From CAYMLL01 sp964390645 (lineage in GTDB: Bacteria; Planctomycetota; UBA8108), in assembly GCA_964390645.1 (NCBI GenBank), contig CAYMLL010000078.1, positions 1 to 25,850 on the forward strand: 25,850 nt of DNA, written 5' to 3'. This document shows, piece by piece, positions 7,566 through 14,525 of the stretch (its first letter is position 1; each line of letters starts with the position of its first letter). The translations under genes were made by a program, and so were the position numbers. A model generated the notes under the pieces. It saw only the letters and a program-made list of their open reading frames with translations. It ran no database searches and was not told the origin of the DNA.

Positions 7566-9251
7566 ATGAGAATCGCTCTCGCCCAGATCAACACCATCGT
7601 CGGAGACTGCGAGGGTAATCTCGCTAAGGTCCTGGAGTGGCTCGATCGAGGGCGCCGGGACGACGTTGACCTCGTGGTTTTTCCGGAGAGCACCCTGCCC
7701 GGATACCCGGCCGAGGATCTGCTCGAGAGGCAGGATTTTCTCGACGAGCTGGAGAGCGTTCTCGCTCGTGCGGTCGACGCTTGCCGCGGCATCGCGATGG
7801 TGCTGGGAACCGTTCGCCGGGCGGAGGGCGAGAACGGCAATCCGATCCATAACAGCGCGGTGCTCGTCGATGACGGCGCGATTCTCGGCTGGCAGGACAA
7901 GACGCTTCTGCCGACCTACGACGTCTTCGATGAGGGACGCTATTTTCGTCCTGCGGATACCCATCCGGTCTTTTCCTTCCGGGGACGCAAGCTGGCGCTG
8001 TCGATCTGCGAGGATCTCTGGAACGATCCGCTCTTCTGGAATGACAGGCGCTATCCGATCGATCCTGTCGAAGAGTGGGTGCGCAGGGGTGGGGCCGATA
8101 CGATCGTATCGATCTCGGCATCGCCGTTCAGCGTCGGGCGTCCGACCTTTCGCCGCCAGATGCTCGCGAACACGTGCAGGCGTTACGGCGTCGATCTGCT
8201 CTGCTGCAATCTCGTCGGTGGTAACACGTCGCTCGTCTTCGACGGCAACAGTGTCGCGCTCGATATACTCGGGCGCGTTCGTGCGGTCGGCGGCTCGTTC
8301 GAGGAGTCGTTCTCGATCGTCGACCTGGAGTCGCGAGGCGCGGCGTCGATCAGGGTGCAGGCTGACGCTGACGCTGACGCTGACGCTGACGCTGACGCTG
8401 ACGCTGACGCTGACGTACGGGACGCCTACGAAGCTCTCGTGCTCGGCACTCGCGACTACCTCCACAAGAGCGGATTCCGTGGCGCCGTCATCGGGCTCAG
8501 CGGTGGTATCGACTCGGCCCTGACCGCGGCCGTGGCGGTCGAGGCGCTCGGTGCGGACGCGGTCACCGGCGTTGCCATGCCGTCCAGGTACTCGTCGCCG
8601 GGGAGCGTACGGGATGCGAGAAGGCTTGCCTCTGGACTCGGCATCCGTCTTCACGAGCTGCCGATCGAGAGCATTTTCGGCGCTGTGCTGCAGACGCTCG
8701 CTCCGGTCTTCGAGGGACGTGATGCGGACGTGGCCGAGGAGAACTTGCAGGCTCGCATTCGGGGCATGCTCCTGATGGCGCTGTCCAACAAGTTCGGCTC
8801 GCTGCTCTTGACCACGGGAAACAAGTCGGAGCTCGCCGTCGGCTACTGCACGCTCTACGGCGACATGTCCGGGGGGCTTGCGGTCATCTCCGACGTGCCG
8901 AAGATGCTCGTCTACCGCATCTGCCGCTGGCTCAATCGCGGGGAGGAGGTGATTCCACAGCAGACGATCGACAAGCCTCCGTCGGCCGAGTTGCGTCCGA
9001 ATCAGAAGGACGAGGACTCTTTGCCGTCGTACGACGTGCTCGACGTGATCCTCGAGGCTTACATCGAGGAGGGGCAGGGCATCGAGGACATCGTCGAACG
9101 GGGGCTGGACCGGAAGCTCGTTCGCGAGGTCTTGCTCAAGGTCGACCTCAACGAGTACAAGCGCAAGCAGGCGGCCCCGGGCCTACGGATCACGTCGAAG
9201 GCCTTCGGTCACGGAAGGCGCTTCCCGGTCGTGAAGCGTCTTCGACGGTAG
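7566..9251 (+). CDS. nadE: Glutamine-dependent NAD+ synthetase
   Basis: This is a two-domain enzyme of 561 residues that amidates nicotinate adenine dinucleotide to NAD+ using ATP and glutamine-derived ammonia. The N-terminal nitrilase-type glutaminase carries the full triad: E41 in FPEST, K112 in QDKTLLPTYDVFDEGRYF and C148 in SICEDLWN. The C-terminal synthetase has the PP-loop SGGIDS at 312-317, TTGNKSELAVGYCTLYGD and KPPSAELRPNQKDEDSLP. Between the domains, residues 266-283 are a perfect (Ala-Asp)9 run encoded by a GCTGAC repeat. This is not a normal family feature but lies where linker length should be tolerated. It begins 13 bases after lysC, in the same operon. Confidence 0.97.
   Translation: MRIALAQINTIVGDCEGNLAKVLEWLDRGRRDDVDLVVFPESTLPGYPAEDLLERQDFLDELESVLARAVDACRGIAMVLGTVRRAEGENGNPIHNSAVLVDDGAILGWQDKTLLPTYDVFDEGRYFRPADTHPVFSFRGRKLALSICEDLWNDPLFWNDRRYPIDPVEEWVRRGGADTIVSISASPFSVGRPTFRRQMLANTCRRYGVDLLCCNLVGGNTSLVFDGNSVALDILGRVRAVGGSFEESFSIVDLESRGAASIRVQADADADADADADADADADVRDAYEALVLGTRDYLHKSGFRGAVIGLSGGIDSALTAAVAVEALGADAVTGVAMPSRYSSPGSVRDARRLASGLGIRLHELPIESIFGAVLQTLAPVFEGRDADVAEENLQARIRGMLLMALSNKFGSLLLTTGNKSELAVGYCTLYGDMSGGLAVISDVPKMLVYRICRWLNRGEEVIPQQTIDKPPSAELRPNQKDEDSLPSYDVLDVILEAYIEEGQGIEDIVERGLDRKLVREVLLKVDLNEYKRKQAAPGLRITSKAFGHGRRFPVVKRLRR
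8361..8414. repeat. Hexanucleotide repeat (GCTGAC)9 in the nadE interdomain linker
   Basis: Nine perfect copies of GCTGAC lie in frame and encode (Ala-Asp)9. Loss or gain of copies preserves the reading frame. Confidence 0.97.
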
Positions 9252-9261
9252 CATCGTCGGG

Positions 9262-9275
9262 TGTCACCGGTGACA
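9262..9275. promoter_or_regulatory. 14-bp perfect palindrome, candidate operator
   Basis: TGTCACCGGTGACA reads the same on both strands and sits in the 65-base gap between nadE and the beta-propeller gene, 41 bases before the latter's ATG. With no loop it suits a dimeric regulator site better than a terminator hairpin. The regulator is unknown. Confidence 0.45.
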
Positions 9276-9316
9276 ATCGGGATCGGAGACGCGGACGCAT
9301 GACGAAAGGACGAGAC

Positions 9317-10642
9317 ATGAGAGCGTGGATCATCGTGGCGATGAGCGCGACCGCCCTGGCAGCGGGACCGACCGAGAACTGGAGCCAGTTTCGGGGGCCG
9401 GGTGCACGTGGTGTCGGCGAGGGTTCGGATCTCCCGGCCAGGTGGAGCGAGACCGAGAACGTGGCGTGGGTCGTCGACGTTCCGGGACGTGGGTGGTCCT
9501 CTCCGGTCGTTCACGACAATCGCGTGTTTCTGACGACTTCGATCTCCGCGGGCAAGGAGAAGAAGCCCAAGAAGAGTCTCTACTTCGGCGGCGATCAGAA
9601 GGAGCCTTCCCCGCACGAGCATCTGTGGAAAGTGCTCTGCATGGACTTCGAGAGCGGCAAGCTCCTCTGGGAGAGCGTGGTCCACAGGGGCAAGCCGGTC
9701 GGCCCGCGACACATCAAGAACAACTACGCGCCGGAGACGCAGTGCACCGACGGCGAGATGGTCTATTCGTACTTCGGGGACATCGGTCTGTTCGCGCACG
9801 ACATGACGGGCGAGCTGCAGTGGAAGCGTCCGACGAAGGCGTACAAGACCCGCTACAACTGGGGCAACGCGGCGTCGCCCGTTCTCTTCGAGAACCAGAT
9901 ATTCGTCGTCAACGACAACGAGGAGGTGTCCTTCGTCGAGGCGCTCGACAAGAAGACGGGTACGGTGCGCTGGCGTGACGAGCGCAGAGAGAAGAGCAAC
10001 TGGTCGACGCCGTTCGTCTGGAAGAACAAGAAGCGCGCCGAGCTGATCACGCCCGGAACCCGGCGCACGCGCTCGTACAGCCTCGCCGGCAAGCTTCTAT
10101 GGGAGCTCGCCGCGCCGATGTCATCGATCACCATCGCAACGCCGTACGCGGCGCATGGGCTTCTCTTCGTCAGCTCAGGCTACGTCGGTGACAACAAGCG
10201 TCCGATCTATGCGATCCGTCCGGGAGCCTCGGGCACGGTCGAGGTCGGGAAGGACAAGGCGTTGCCCGAGTCGATCGCGTGGGCAAGTCCGCGAGCGGCG
10301 CCGTACAATCCTACGACACTCGTCTACGGCGACCTTCTCTACGTTCTCCACGACTTCGGCTTCTTCGCCTGCTACGACGCGAAGACCGGCGAGGAGGTCT
10401 ACGGCAAGCAGCGGGTTCGCGAGCGCCAGCGCACGCCGTTCACGGCGTCGCCGTGGGCGTACAACGACAAGGTTTTCTGTCTCAGCGAGGACGGCGTCTG
10501 CTTCGTCTACGCGGCGGGGCGGAAGCACGAGAAGCTGCACGAGAACAAGCTCGACGATATGTGCATGGCGACCCCGGCGATTGCGCGAGGGAGCCTCTTC
10601 ATCCGTACGATGTCGAAGCTGTACCGGATCTCGAAGGGCTGA
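9317..10642 (+). CDS. PQQ-like beta-propeller repeat protein, probably exported
   Basis: This 441-residue protein has a short signal-like N-terminus (RAWIIVAMSATALAAG). It is followed by NWSQFRGPGARGVGEG, an opening highly characteristic of PQQ-like (BamB/YncE-type) propellers in planctomycetes and relatives. Propeller-type repeats are visible: FESGKLLWESVV, MTGELQWKRP, KKTGTVRWRDE, LAGKLLWELAAP and YDAKTGEEVYGKQ. Each ends with the G-x-x-x-W or similar strand motif. The PQQ-like fold here does not by itself imply PQQ binding or dehydrogenase activity, and the role is unknown. I chose the ATG at 9317 because GAAAGGA lies 6 bases upstream; an in-frame ATG at 9299 would add six charged residues before the signal. 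It may have its own control through the palindrome upstream. It ends 13 bases before the convergent glycosylase gene. Confidence 0.85.
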   Translation: MRAWIIVAMSATALAAGPTENWSQFRGPGARGVGEGSDLPARWSETENVAWVVDVPGRGWSSPVVHDNRVFLTTSISAGKEKKPKKSLYFGGDQKEPSPHEHLWKVLCMDFESGKLLWESVVHRGKPVGPRHIKNNYAPETQCTDGEMVYSYFGDIGLFAHDMTGELQWKRPTKAYKTRYNWGNAASPVLFENQIFVVNDNEEVSFVEALDKKTGTVRWRDERREKSNWSTPFVWKNKKRAELITPGTRRTRSYSLAGKLLWELAAPMSSITIATPYAAHGLLFVSSGYVGDNKRPIYAIRPGASGTVEVGKDKALPESIAWASPRAAPYNPTTLVYGDLLYVLHDFGFFACYDAKTGEEVYGKQRVRERQRTPFTASPWAYNDKVFCLSEDGVCFVYAAGRKHEKLHENKLDDMCMATPAIARGSLFIRTMSKLYRISKG

Positions 10643-10655
10643 ACCCGGCCTCCTG

Positions 10656-11363
10656 TCAGCGTACGCGTTCGACGTTCGGTAGCTCGATCCCCTGCCGCTC
10701 GAGGTCCTTGCGTGCCGCTTCGGCCCAGCCGCGATTAGCCGCGGGGCTCTGCGGGGNNNNNNNNNNNNNAACGTCTCGAGCTCGCGATTCGGCGAAGCTC
10801 CCGACGCCGATGACCCGACCAGGCTCGAGCCACTCGATGGAGCGACGCAGAGCACGGTTGCAGACGTCGTAGAGCTCTTCGCGCTCCGCCCTGGCGCACT
10901 TGTCCGGTGTGCGGTTGCGGCCCGACTCCTCCATGAAGACGAGCGGGCAGTAGTTGATGATGTAGAAGCGCTCGAAGAAGCTCTCCGGCGTGCCGAAGGT
11001 CTCGCGGGCCCATTCCCACAGCCTCCTGCCGCTGACCTCGCTGCGTGAGCATTCGAATCCGTGGATGGGTCGCTTCGGGTGTTCGCCCTCGGGCTTGCCA
11101 ACCTTGCCGCGGATGCCGAGCCAGTCACGCACGTGGCTCACCTCGCCGAACGGCACGCCGGTCTGCGCCATTCCGAAGGGACCCGGGTTCATGCCGAGCA
11201 GGACCGCCTCGGTGTTCTTGCGGGCGAAGCGTCGAATGTACTCCTCGTGCGGTGCGCGGGCGTAGACGAGCGGGTTGTACACGTGGGTGACGGGAGCCGA
11301 GAAGCGCAGCGGCTCGAGCTCGCGGACGAGGTCGCGGGTGATTCGCAGCAGAGCACGGGACAT
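10656..11363 (-). CDS. SMUG-type single-strand-selective uracil-DNA glycosylase (contains an assembly gap)
   Basis: About 235 residues. It is a base-excision repair enzyme that removes uracil and oxidised pyrimidines from DNA. Family signatures: THVYNPLVYARAPHEEYIRRF, the active-site loop LLGMNPGPFGMAQTGVPFG, VRDWLGI, FFERFYIINYCPLVFM and the C-terminal PQSPAANRGW. A run of 13 N (10757-10769) falls exactly on the second catalytic motif, where SMUG proteins have H-P-S-P. Only its last Pro remains, so the catalytic His cannot be checked, and the N length may not be exact. The start ATG at 11363 follows GGAGAA on the minus strand. Frame is preserved across the gap as written. Confidence 0.93.
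   Translation of the reverse strand: MSRALLRITRDLVRELEPLRFSAPVTHVYNPLVYARAPHEEYIRRFARKNTEAVLLGMNPGPFGMAQTGVPFGEVSHVRDWLGIRGKVGKPEGEHPKRPIHGFECSRSEVSGRRLWEWARETFGTPESFFERFYIINYCPLVFMEESGRNRTPDKCARAEREELYDVCNRALRRSIEWLEPGRVIGVGSFAESRARDVXXXXXPQSPAANRGWAEAARKDLERQGIELPNVERVR
10757..10769. other. Assembly gap of 13 N
   Basis: A run of unknown bases inside the SMUG gene, covering the expected HPSP catalytic motif. Confidence 0.99.
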
Positions 11364-11455
11364 GGGGTTCTCCAGGGGTTCCGGACAGAGTACCGACGGG
11401 GGGCGCTCCAGGCTACCCCGCGGAGGCCCCTGACGGCGGCGTGACCGGCGCGCCC

Positions 11456-12520
11456 TCAGAACTTGACCGCCACGGACGCCGTGCCGAGGAGCGTGCGGAA
11501 CGACGTCCCTTCGTCGGGCAGTCCGGAGTTACCGGGAGAGAAGGCTGCCGCGCCACGGAAGTCGAGCCCGACGCGGAGGCTGACGCTCTCCATGCTGTAC
11601 TCGATTCCGGCGCTCGCCGAGCTACTGAATCCCGCGCCGGCGTCGAGAAACCTCGTCGTCACGCCTGCTCGCGTGACGAGCACATCGTCGTTGTAGGTCG
11701 CTCCGGCGCCACCCTCGACGAAGACGAGCCAGCCGTCCGCGCCGCGTGGGTCTTCGTCGAGCAGAATGTCACGCACCTCGTTGTAGTCGAAGAGGTTGCC
11801 GAAGACCGCGAAGGGGATCTGCAACCGGATCATCAGCTCGGCGGTCAGCATGTCGAGGCTGTCGAAGGCGAAGATACCTGCCGGTGCCTCGAGTGTCCGG
11901 CCTTCGTAGCCCTGGTAGCTCGCGCCGACGCCGAGGACGAGCGGGGCGACGGGCTGATAGTTGATGTCGAGCCCGACGAGCGAGCCGTCATCGAAGAGAT
12001 CTTCGTAGTCGGCAAAGTCACCGCTTCCGAAGAGCATCAGGCTGTGCTCGACGCGCGCCGCGACGTGGACGCGGCTCGGCGGCTGCGGGCTGCTATCGCC
12101 GGGGTAGCCGGGGGCGAGCGTGAGGTCCTTTTGCTCGAGACGGCCGGCATCGTCGAAGGTCAGGTGGATCCTGTTCGTCTGCTCGTCGCCCTGGAAGTAC
12201 TGGAAGACGTTGTGTCGGTAGCCGAAGTACGAGAGGGGTACCTGCAGGCGGATGCTGACGTCCGCCGCGTCCTTGTGGAGCCACCAGAGGTGATCCTGAT
12301 CGGCGTCGTTCTCTCGCTCGATGACGTCGGGTGCGCCGAGCTTCCGGAGTGCCTCGGCGAGACTTGTCTCACCGACCTCGAGACTCCGGTACTCGTCGGT
12401 GGCGAGCGGGACGTTGACACGGTCACGGCGGACGTCAAGCGCGCAGCCGAAGAGGCTCGGTACGACGATGAGCAGAGCGGCCTGGCAACGAACGCGGTGG
12501 GACGCCGTCGTTCCGGTCAC
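11456..12520 (-). CDS. Lipoprotein with BamE/SmpA-like N-terminal domain and beta-barrel-like C-terminus
   Basis: This 354-residue protein starts with a GTG at 12520 that overlaps the stop of the upstream small lipoprotein gene (GTGA). A lipoprotein signal ends in the lipobox SLFGC (Cys about 26). Residues about 45-130 (VGETSLAEALRKLGAPDVIE and a later HLTFDDAGRLEQKDL) follow the SmpA/OmlA pattern seen in BamE-type proteins. Residues about 140-354 contain alternating short strands (VAPLVLGVGASYQGYEG, VFVEGGAGATYNDDVLV, SASAGIEYSMESVSLRVGL) and end in Phe (SVAVKF), as many outer-membrane barrels do. I infer an outer-membrane location. The combination of a BamE-like module and a barrel is unusual. 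The function is unknown. Confidence 0.75.
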   Translation of the reverse strand: MTGTTASHRVRCQAALLIVVPSLFGCALDVRRDRVNVPLATDEYRSLEVGETSLAEALRKLGAPDVIERENDADQDHLWWLHKDAADVSIRLQVPLSYFGYRHNVFQYFQGDEQTNRIHLTFDDAGRLEQKDLTLAPGYPGDSSPQPPSRVHVAARVEHSLMLFGSGDFADYEDLFDDGSLVGLDINYQPVAPLVLGVGASYQGYEGRTLEAPAGIFAFDSLDMLTAELMIRLQIPFAVFGNLFDYNEVRDILLDEDPRGADGWLVFVEGGAGATYNDDVLVTRAGVTTRFLDAGAGFSSSASAGIEYSMESVSLRVGLDFRGAAAFSPGNSGLPDEGTSFRTLLGTASVAVKF

Positions 12521-12909
12521 TGACCGAACGGGAAGCCGAAGGCCGCCTCCTGGGCGTGCAGGCTCGTGCCGACGGCCGATACCTTGCCGTCAGTCTCGAA
12601 GAAGACGACAACTCGATCACGCTTCTCGTCCGAGTTCCCGAAGTTGATGAACGCCAGCGCGACGCCGGTGTACTTCGTCGTCGTATGCTCGTAGACATAC
12701 GCGTGTTCGCGCACGGGGTCGTTGTCCTTGCGGATGTACTCGATCCGATTCGGTGCGCCGAGGATCTCGACGACCTGCTCCTTTGTCATGCCCTTCTCGA
12801 TTCGACCGGCTGCGTCGGGCGAGATGCGCTGGTCCTCTTGCTGGCGTCCCATCACCGCGCAGCTCGAGATGAGCGTGCAGCAAACGACCGAGGCGAACGA
12901 GCGAATCAT
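12517..12909 (-). CDS. Small BamE/SmpA-like outer-membrane lipoprotein
   Basis: 130 residues with a short signal peptide and lipobox (LISSC, Cys about 17). Then comes the SmpA/OmlA core: RIEKGMTKEQVVEILGAPNRIEYI, a YVYEHTTTKYTG strand segment, and RVVVFFETDGKVSAVGTS. BamE itself helps outer-membrane protein assembly, but many related small lipoproteins of this fold have unknown partners. It overlaps the following lipoprotein gene by 4 bases, and both carry the same domain, so they probably act together. The ATG at 12909 has AGGAA upstream at a slightly long spacing. Confidence 0.8.
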   Translation of the reverse strand: MIRSFASVVCCTLISSCAVMGRQQEDQRISPDAAGRIEKGMTKEQVVEILGAPNRIEYIRKDNDPVREHAYVYEHTTTKYTGVALAFINFGNSDEKRDRVVVFFETDGKVSAVGTSLHAQEAAFGFPFGQ

Positions 12910-12999
12910 GGCGTATCCATTCCTGTGTGGGGCGTTTCCTTACTTGACGGTCACGTGTCGTCGATGGTCGAGCAGTCCTGCTCTCGGAGGAGCAGCGCG

Positions 13000-13410
13000 T
13001 CAGGATCCCTCCAGCCACGCGAAGCTCCCGTCTGCATAAAGTTCCTTCTTCCAGATCGGTGCGCGCTTCTTCAGCTCATCGATCGCGTATCGCAGTGCGT
13101 CGAACCCTCCGGCACGGTGGGGGCTCGAGACTGCGATAAGAACGCTCGCCTCGCCGAGTTCCAGACGTCCGATTCGGTGCACGATGGCCGCCCGGAGCTC
13201 CGGCCATCGTGATTCGATGTCGTGCTCGAGCTTCGCCAGCTCGCGAGCAGCCATCGACTCGTAGGCGTGGTAGTCGATGGCTACCACGTCGCGGTTCCGG
13301 TGGCGATCGCGAACGGTGCCGGCGAAGGTGAGGACGGCACCGGCCTCCTTCCTCTGGACGCGCGCGATGGTCGAACGGGCGTCGATGGTGTTCTTGACGA
13401 CGCGATTCAC
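13000..13410 (-). CDS. moaE: Molybdopterin synthase catalytic subunit
   Basis: 136 residues, close to the usual MoaE size. MoaE pairs with thiocarboxylated MoaD to insert the dithiolene sulfurs into precursor Z during molybdenum cofactor synthesis. Signatures: GAVLTFAGTVRDRHRNRDV, IDYHAYESMA, HRIGRLELGEASVLIAVSSP, HRAGGFDALRYAIDELKKR and PIWKKE (with the catalytic Lys region). The start is a GTG at 13410, 3 bases after the moaD stop, with GGAGGG in the moaD end serving as ribosome-binding site. It is co-transcribed with moaD. No molybdoenzyme gene is visible nearby. Confidence 0.95.
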   Translation of the reverse strand: MNRVVKNTIDARSTIARVQRKEAGAVLTFAGTVRDRHRNRDVVAIDYHAYESMAARELAKLEHDIESRWPELRAAIVHRIGRLELGEASVLIAVSSPHRAGGFDALRYAIDELKKRAPIWKKELYADGSFAWLEGS

Positions 13411-13413
13411 GGG

Positions 13414-13677
13414 TCACCCTCCGCTCACCGGCGGTATGATCGCGAGCGTGGATCCGTCACGCAGTGGCGTGTCGCTCGTGGCGAACTCCTCGTCGACGGC
13501 GACGCGGTAGGAGGCGAGCCCGGCACCGAGCCAGTCGAACTGCTCCTTCAGCGCGCTCTCCGCATCGCGAACCGTCGCGGGGTCCTGGAGCTCGAGGGAC
13601 GTGCTCGTGGTGCCGGCGAGGTCGTGAGCGATGGCGAAGAAGAGCACCTCGACGCGGATCGTTGAGGAAGTGGCCAT
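13414..13677 (-). CDS. moaD: Molybdopterin synthase sulfur carrier subunit
   Basis: This 87-residue ubiquitin-like protein carries the sulfur as a C-terminal thiocarboxylate. Typical features are VEVLFFAIAHDLAG near the start, LRDGSTLAIIPPVSGG at the end, and the essential terminal Gly-Gly. It lies directly upstream of moaE with a 3-base gap. The ATG at 13677 has only a weak GAG-type ribosome-binding sequence. Confidence 0.93.
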   Translation of the reverse strand: MATSSTIRVEVLFFAIAHDLAGTTSTSLELQDPATVRDAESALKEQFDWLGAGLASYRVAVDEEFATSDTPLRDGSTLAIIPPVSGG

Positions 13678-13712
13678 CGGCAGGCTCTTGCTGCGGACGA
13701 GAGCGAACGAAG

Positions 13713-13745
13713 AAAAAAGCGAAGGCGGAAGAAGCGCTCGCTTCT
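13713..13745 (-). terminator. Weak candidate terminator after the histone-fold gene
   Basis: On the minus strand AGAAGC-GAGC-GCTTCT (13730-13745) forms a 6-bp hairpin, followed 11 bases later by six T (13713-13718). The gap between stem and T-tract makes it imperfect. It would separate the histone-fold gene from moaD. Confidence 0.3.
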
Positions 13746-13827
13746 GCCACCTCCGCTGCGCGAACGCGTTCAGTGCTGCGACGCAGGACTCCCGCGTCGA
13801 GGACTCGCCCGTTCGGGGCTGCTTCGA

Positions 13828-14061
13828 TCAGAGGTCCGTGGGCTTGACCGTCGCGCGCTTGTTGGCCTGCGACCGACTGATCGCCTGGTCGAGTATACCG
13901 TAGACCGCGTCGCTGACGGCGCCGACGAGCTCCCCGGAGGACTTGCCACCCTGTGACTTGACGTAGGCCTTGACCTTGCTGCCGACGCAGAGAACATCGC
14001 GTGGCGCCGACTTCCTGGTCTTCCTCGCTGTCTTCTTCTTCGTCTTCTTCTTCTTCGCCAT
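13828..14061 (-). CDS. Bacterial histone-fold protein with lysine-rich N-terminal tail
   Basis: 77 residues. The first 21 hold 12 Lys/Arg (runs KKKK, KKK, ARKTRK), forming a basic, presumably disordered tail. Residues about 22-77 follow the single histone fold seen in Bdellovibrio Bd0055-type proteins: VGSKVKAYVKS (helix 1), SGELVGAVSDAVYGILDQA with ISRSQANKR (long helix 2), then the loop plus very short third helix ATVKPTDL. The last part corresponds to the R-K-T-V-x-x-x-D pattern of archaeal and bacterial histones. I infer a DNA-binding nucleoid protein. An AAGGAG lies 13 bases before the ATG at 14061, a rather long spacing. A longer in-frame start at 14430 was rejected as low-complexity upstream sequence. 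An alternative is a different small helical DNA-binding family; fold comparison would settle it. Confidence 0.75.
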   Translation of the reverse strand: MAKKKKTKKKTARKTRKSAPRDVLCVGSKVKAYVKSQGGKSSGELVGAVSDAVYGILDQAISRSQANKRATVKPTDL

Positions 14062-14191
14062 GAGAGAATCCGTTCTCCTTCGTCCTTCGCGGCGCTGACG
14101 TCGTTGAACGCCGTGCCTCGAGTGACACCGTGTTTCGCCGGAACGCCTCGAGAAACGCTCTCGTGGCCGTTTTCGGCACCTTTCGGGCGTT

Positions 14192-14220
14192 CTCGTAACA
14201 AGAAAGAGGGCACGTGTCAA
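14192..14220 (-). promoter_or_regulatory. Candidate sigma70 promoter for the histone-fold gene
   Basis: Minus strand: a perfect TTGACA (14215-14220), a 17-base spacer and TACGAG (14192-14197) with an extended -10 TG just upstream. It predicts a leader of roughly 120 bases before the ATG at 14061. Confidence 0.55.
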
Positions 14221-14438
14221 CAGCCCATACGGCGAATTACGCTTCCACGGCGTTCCCGGGGACGGTTTTCGCGCGTTTCTTCCCTGACGTTTCGTCCGTT
14301 TCTCCTCCCGACTTGGGGTGCTGGCGCGGCCACCCTGCGTCGTGCCGTGGCTCTCGGTATCGCGTCGTGCGGCCGGGTCCGGGGACGGGTCGCTCCCTCG
14401 ACCGGGGCTCGCCGGTCGCTCCCGGCTCACGCAGCCGA

Positions 14439-14467
14439 TTGACCGGCTCTGTGCGGGCGATTAGACT
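14439..14467 (+). promoter_or_regulatory. Candidate sigma70 promoter for the FHA/injection-system cluster
   Basis: TTGACC (14439-14444), a 17-base spacer and TAGACT (14462-14467), about 58 bases before the FHA gene ATG. Confidence 0.6.
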
Positions 14468-14525
14468 CGGCGGTGCGCCCCTGGTCCCGACCCCCTGACC
14501 CGGTGAAGAAGAAGTGAGGAGGCGC

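Larger units (their letters stand above)
14062..14525. other. 464-base divergent intergenic region
   Basis: No supported gene. It holds two divergent promoter candidates, a minus-strand one at 14192-14220 and a plus-strand one at 14439-14467. The middle (about 14225-14435) shows nothing I can name. Confidence 0.6.

Noticed and set aside
12971..12983. Hairpin GAGCA/TGCTC after moaE as a terminator
   Set aside because: It is a 5-bp stem with no following T-tract on the minus strand; too weak to call.
13828..14430. A 200-residue version of the histone-fold protein starting at 14430
   Set aside because: The extra N-terminal 123 residues are Arg/Pro/Gly-rich, lie over a good promoter, and lack a ribosome-binding site. 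The ATG at 14061 gives a compact known-size protein.
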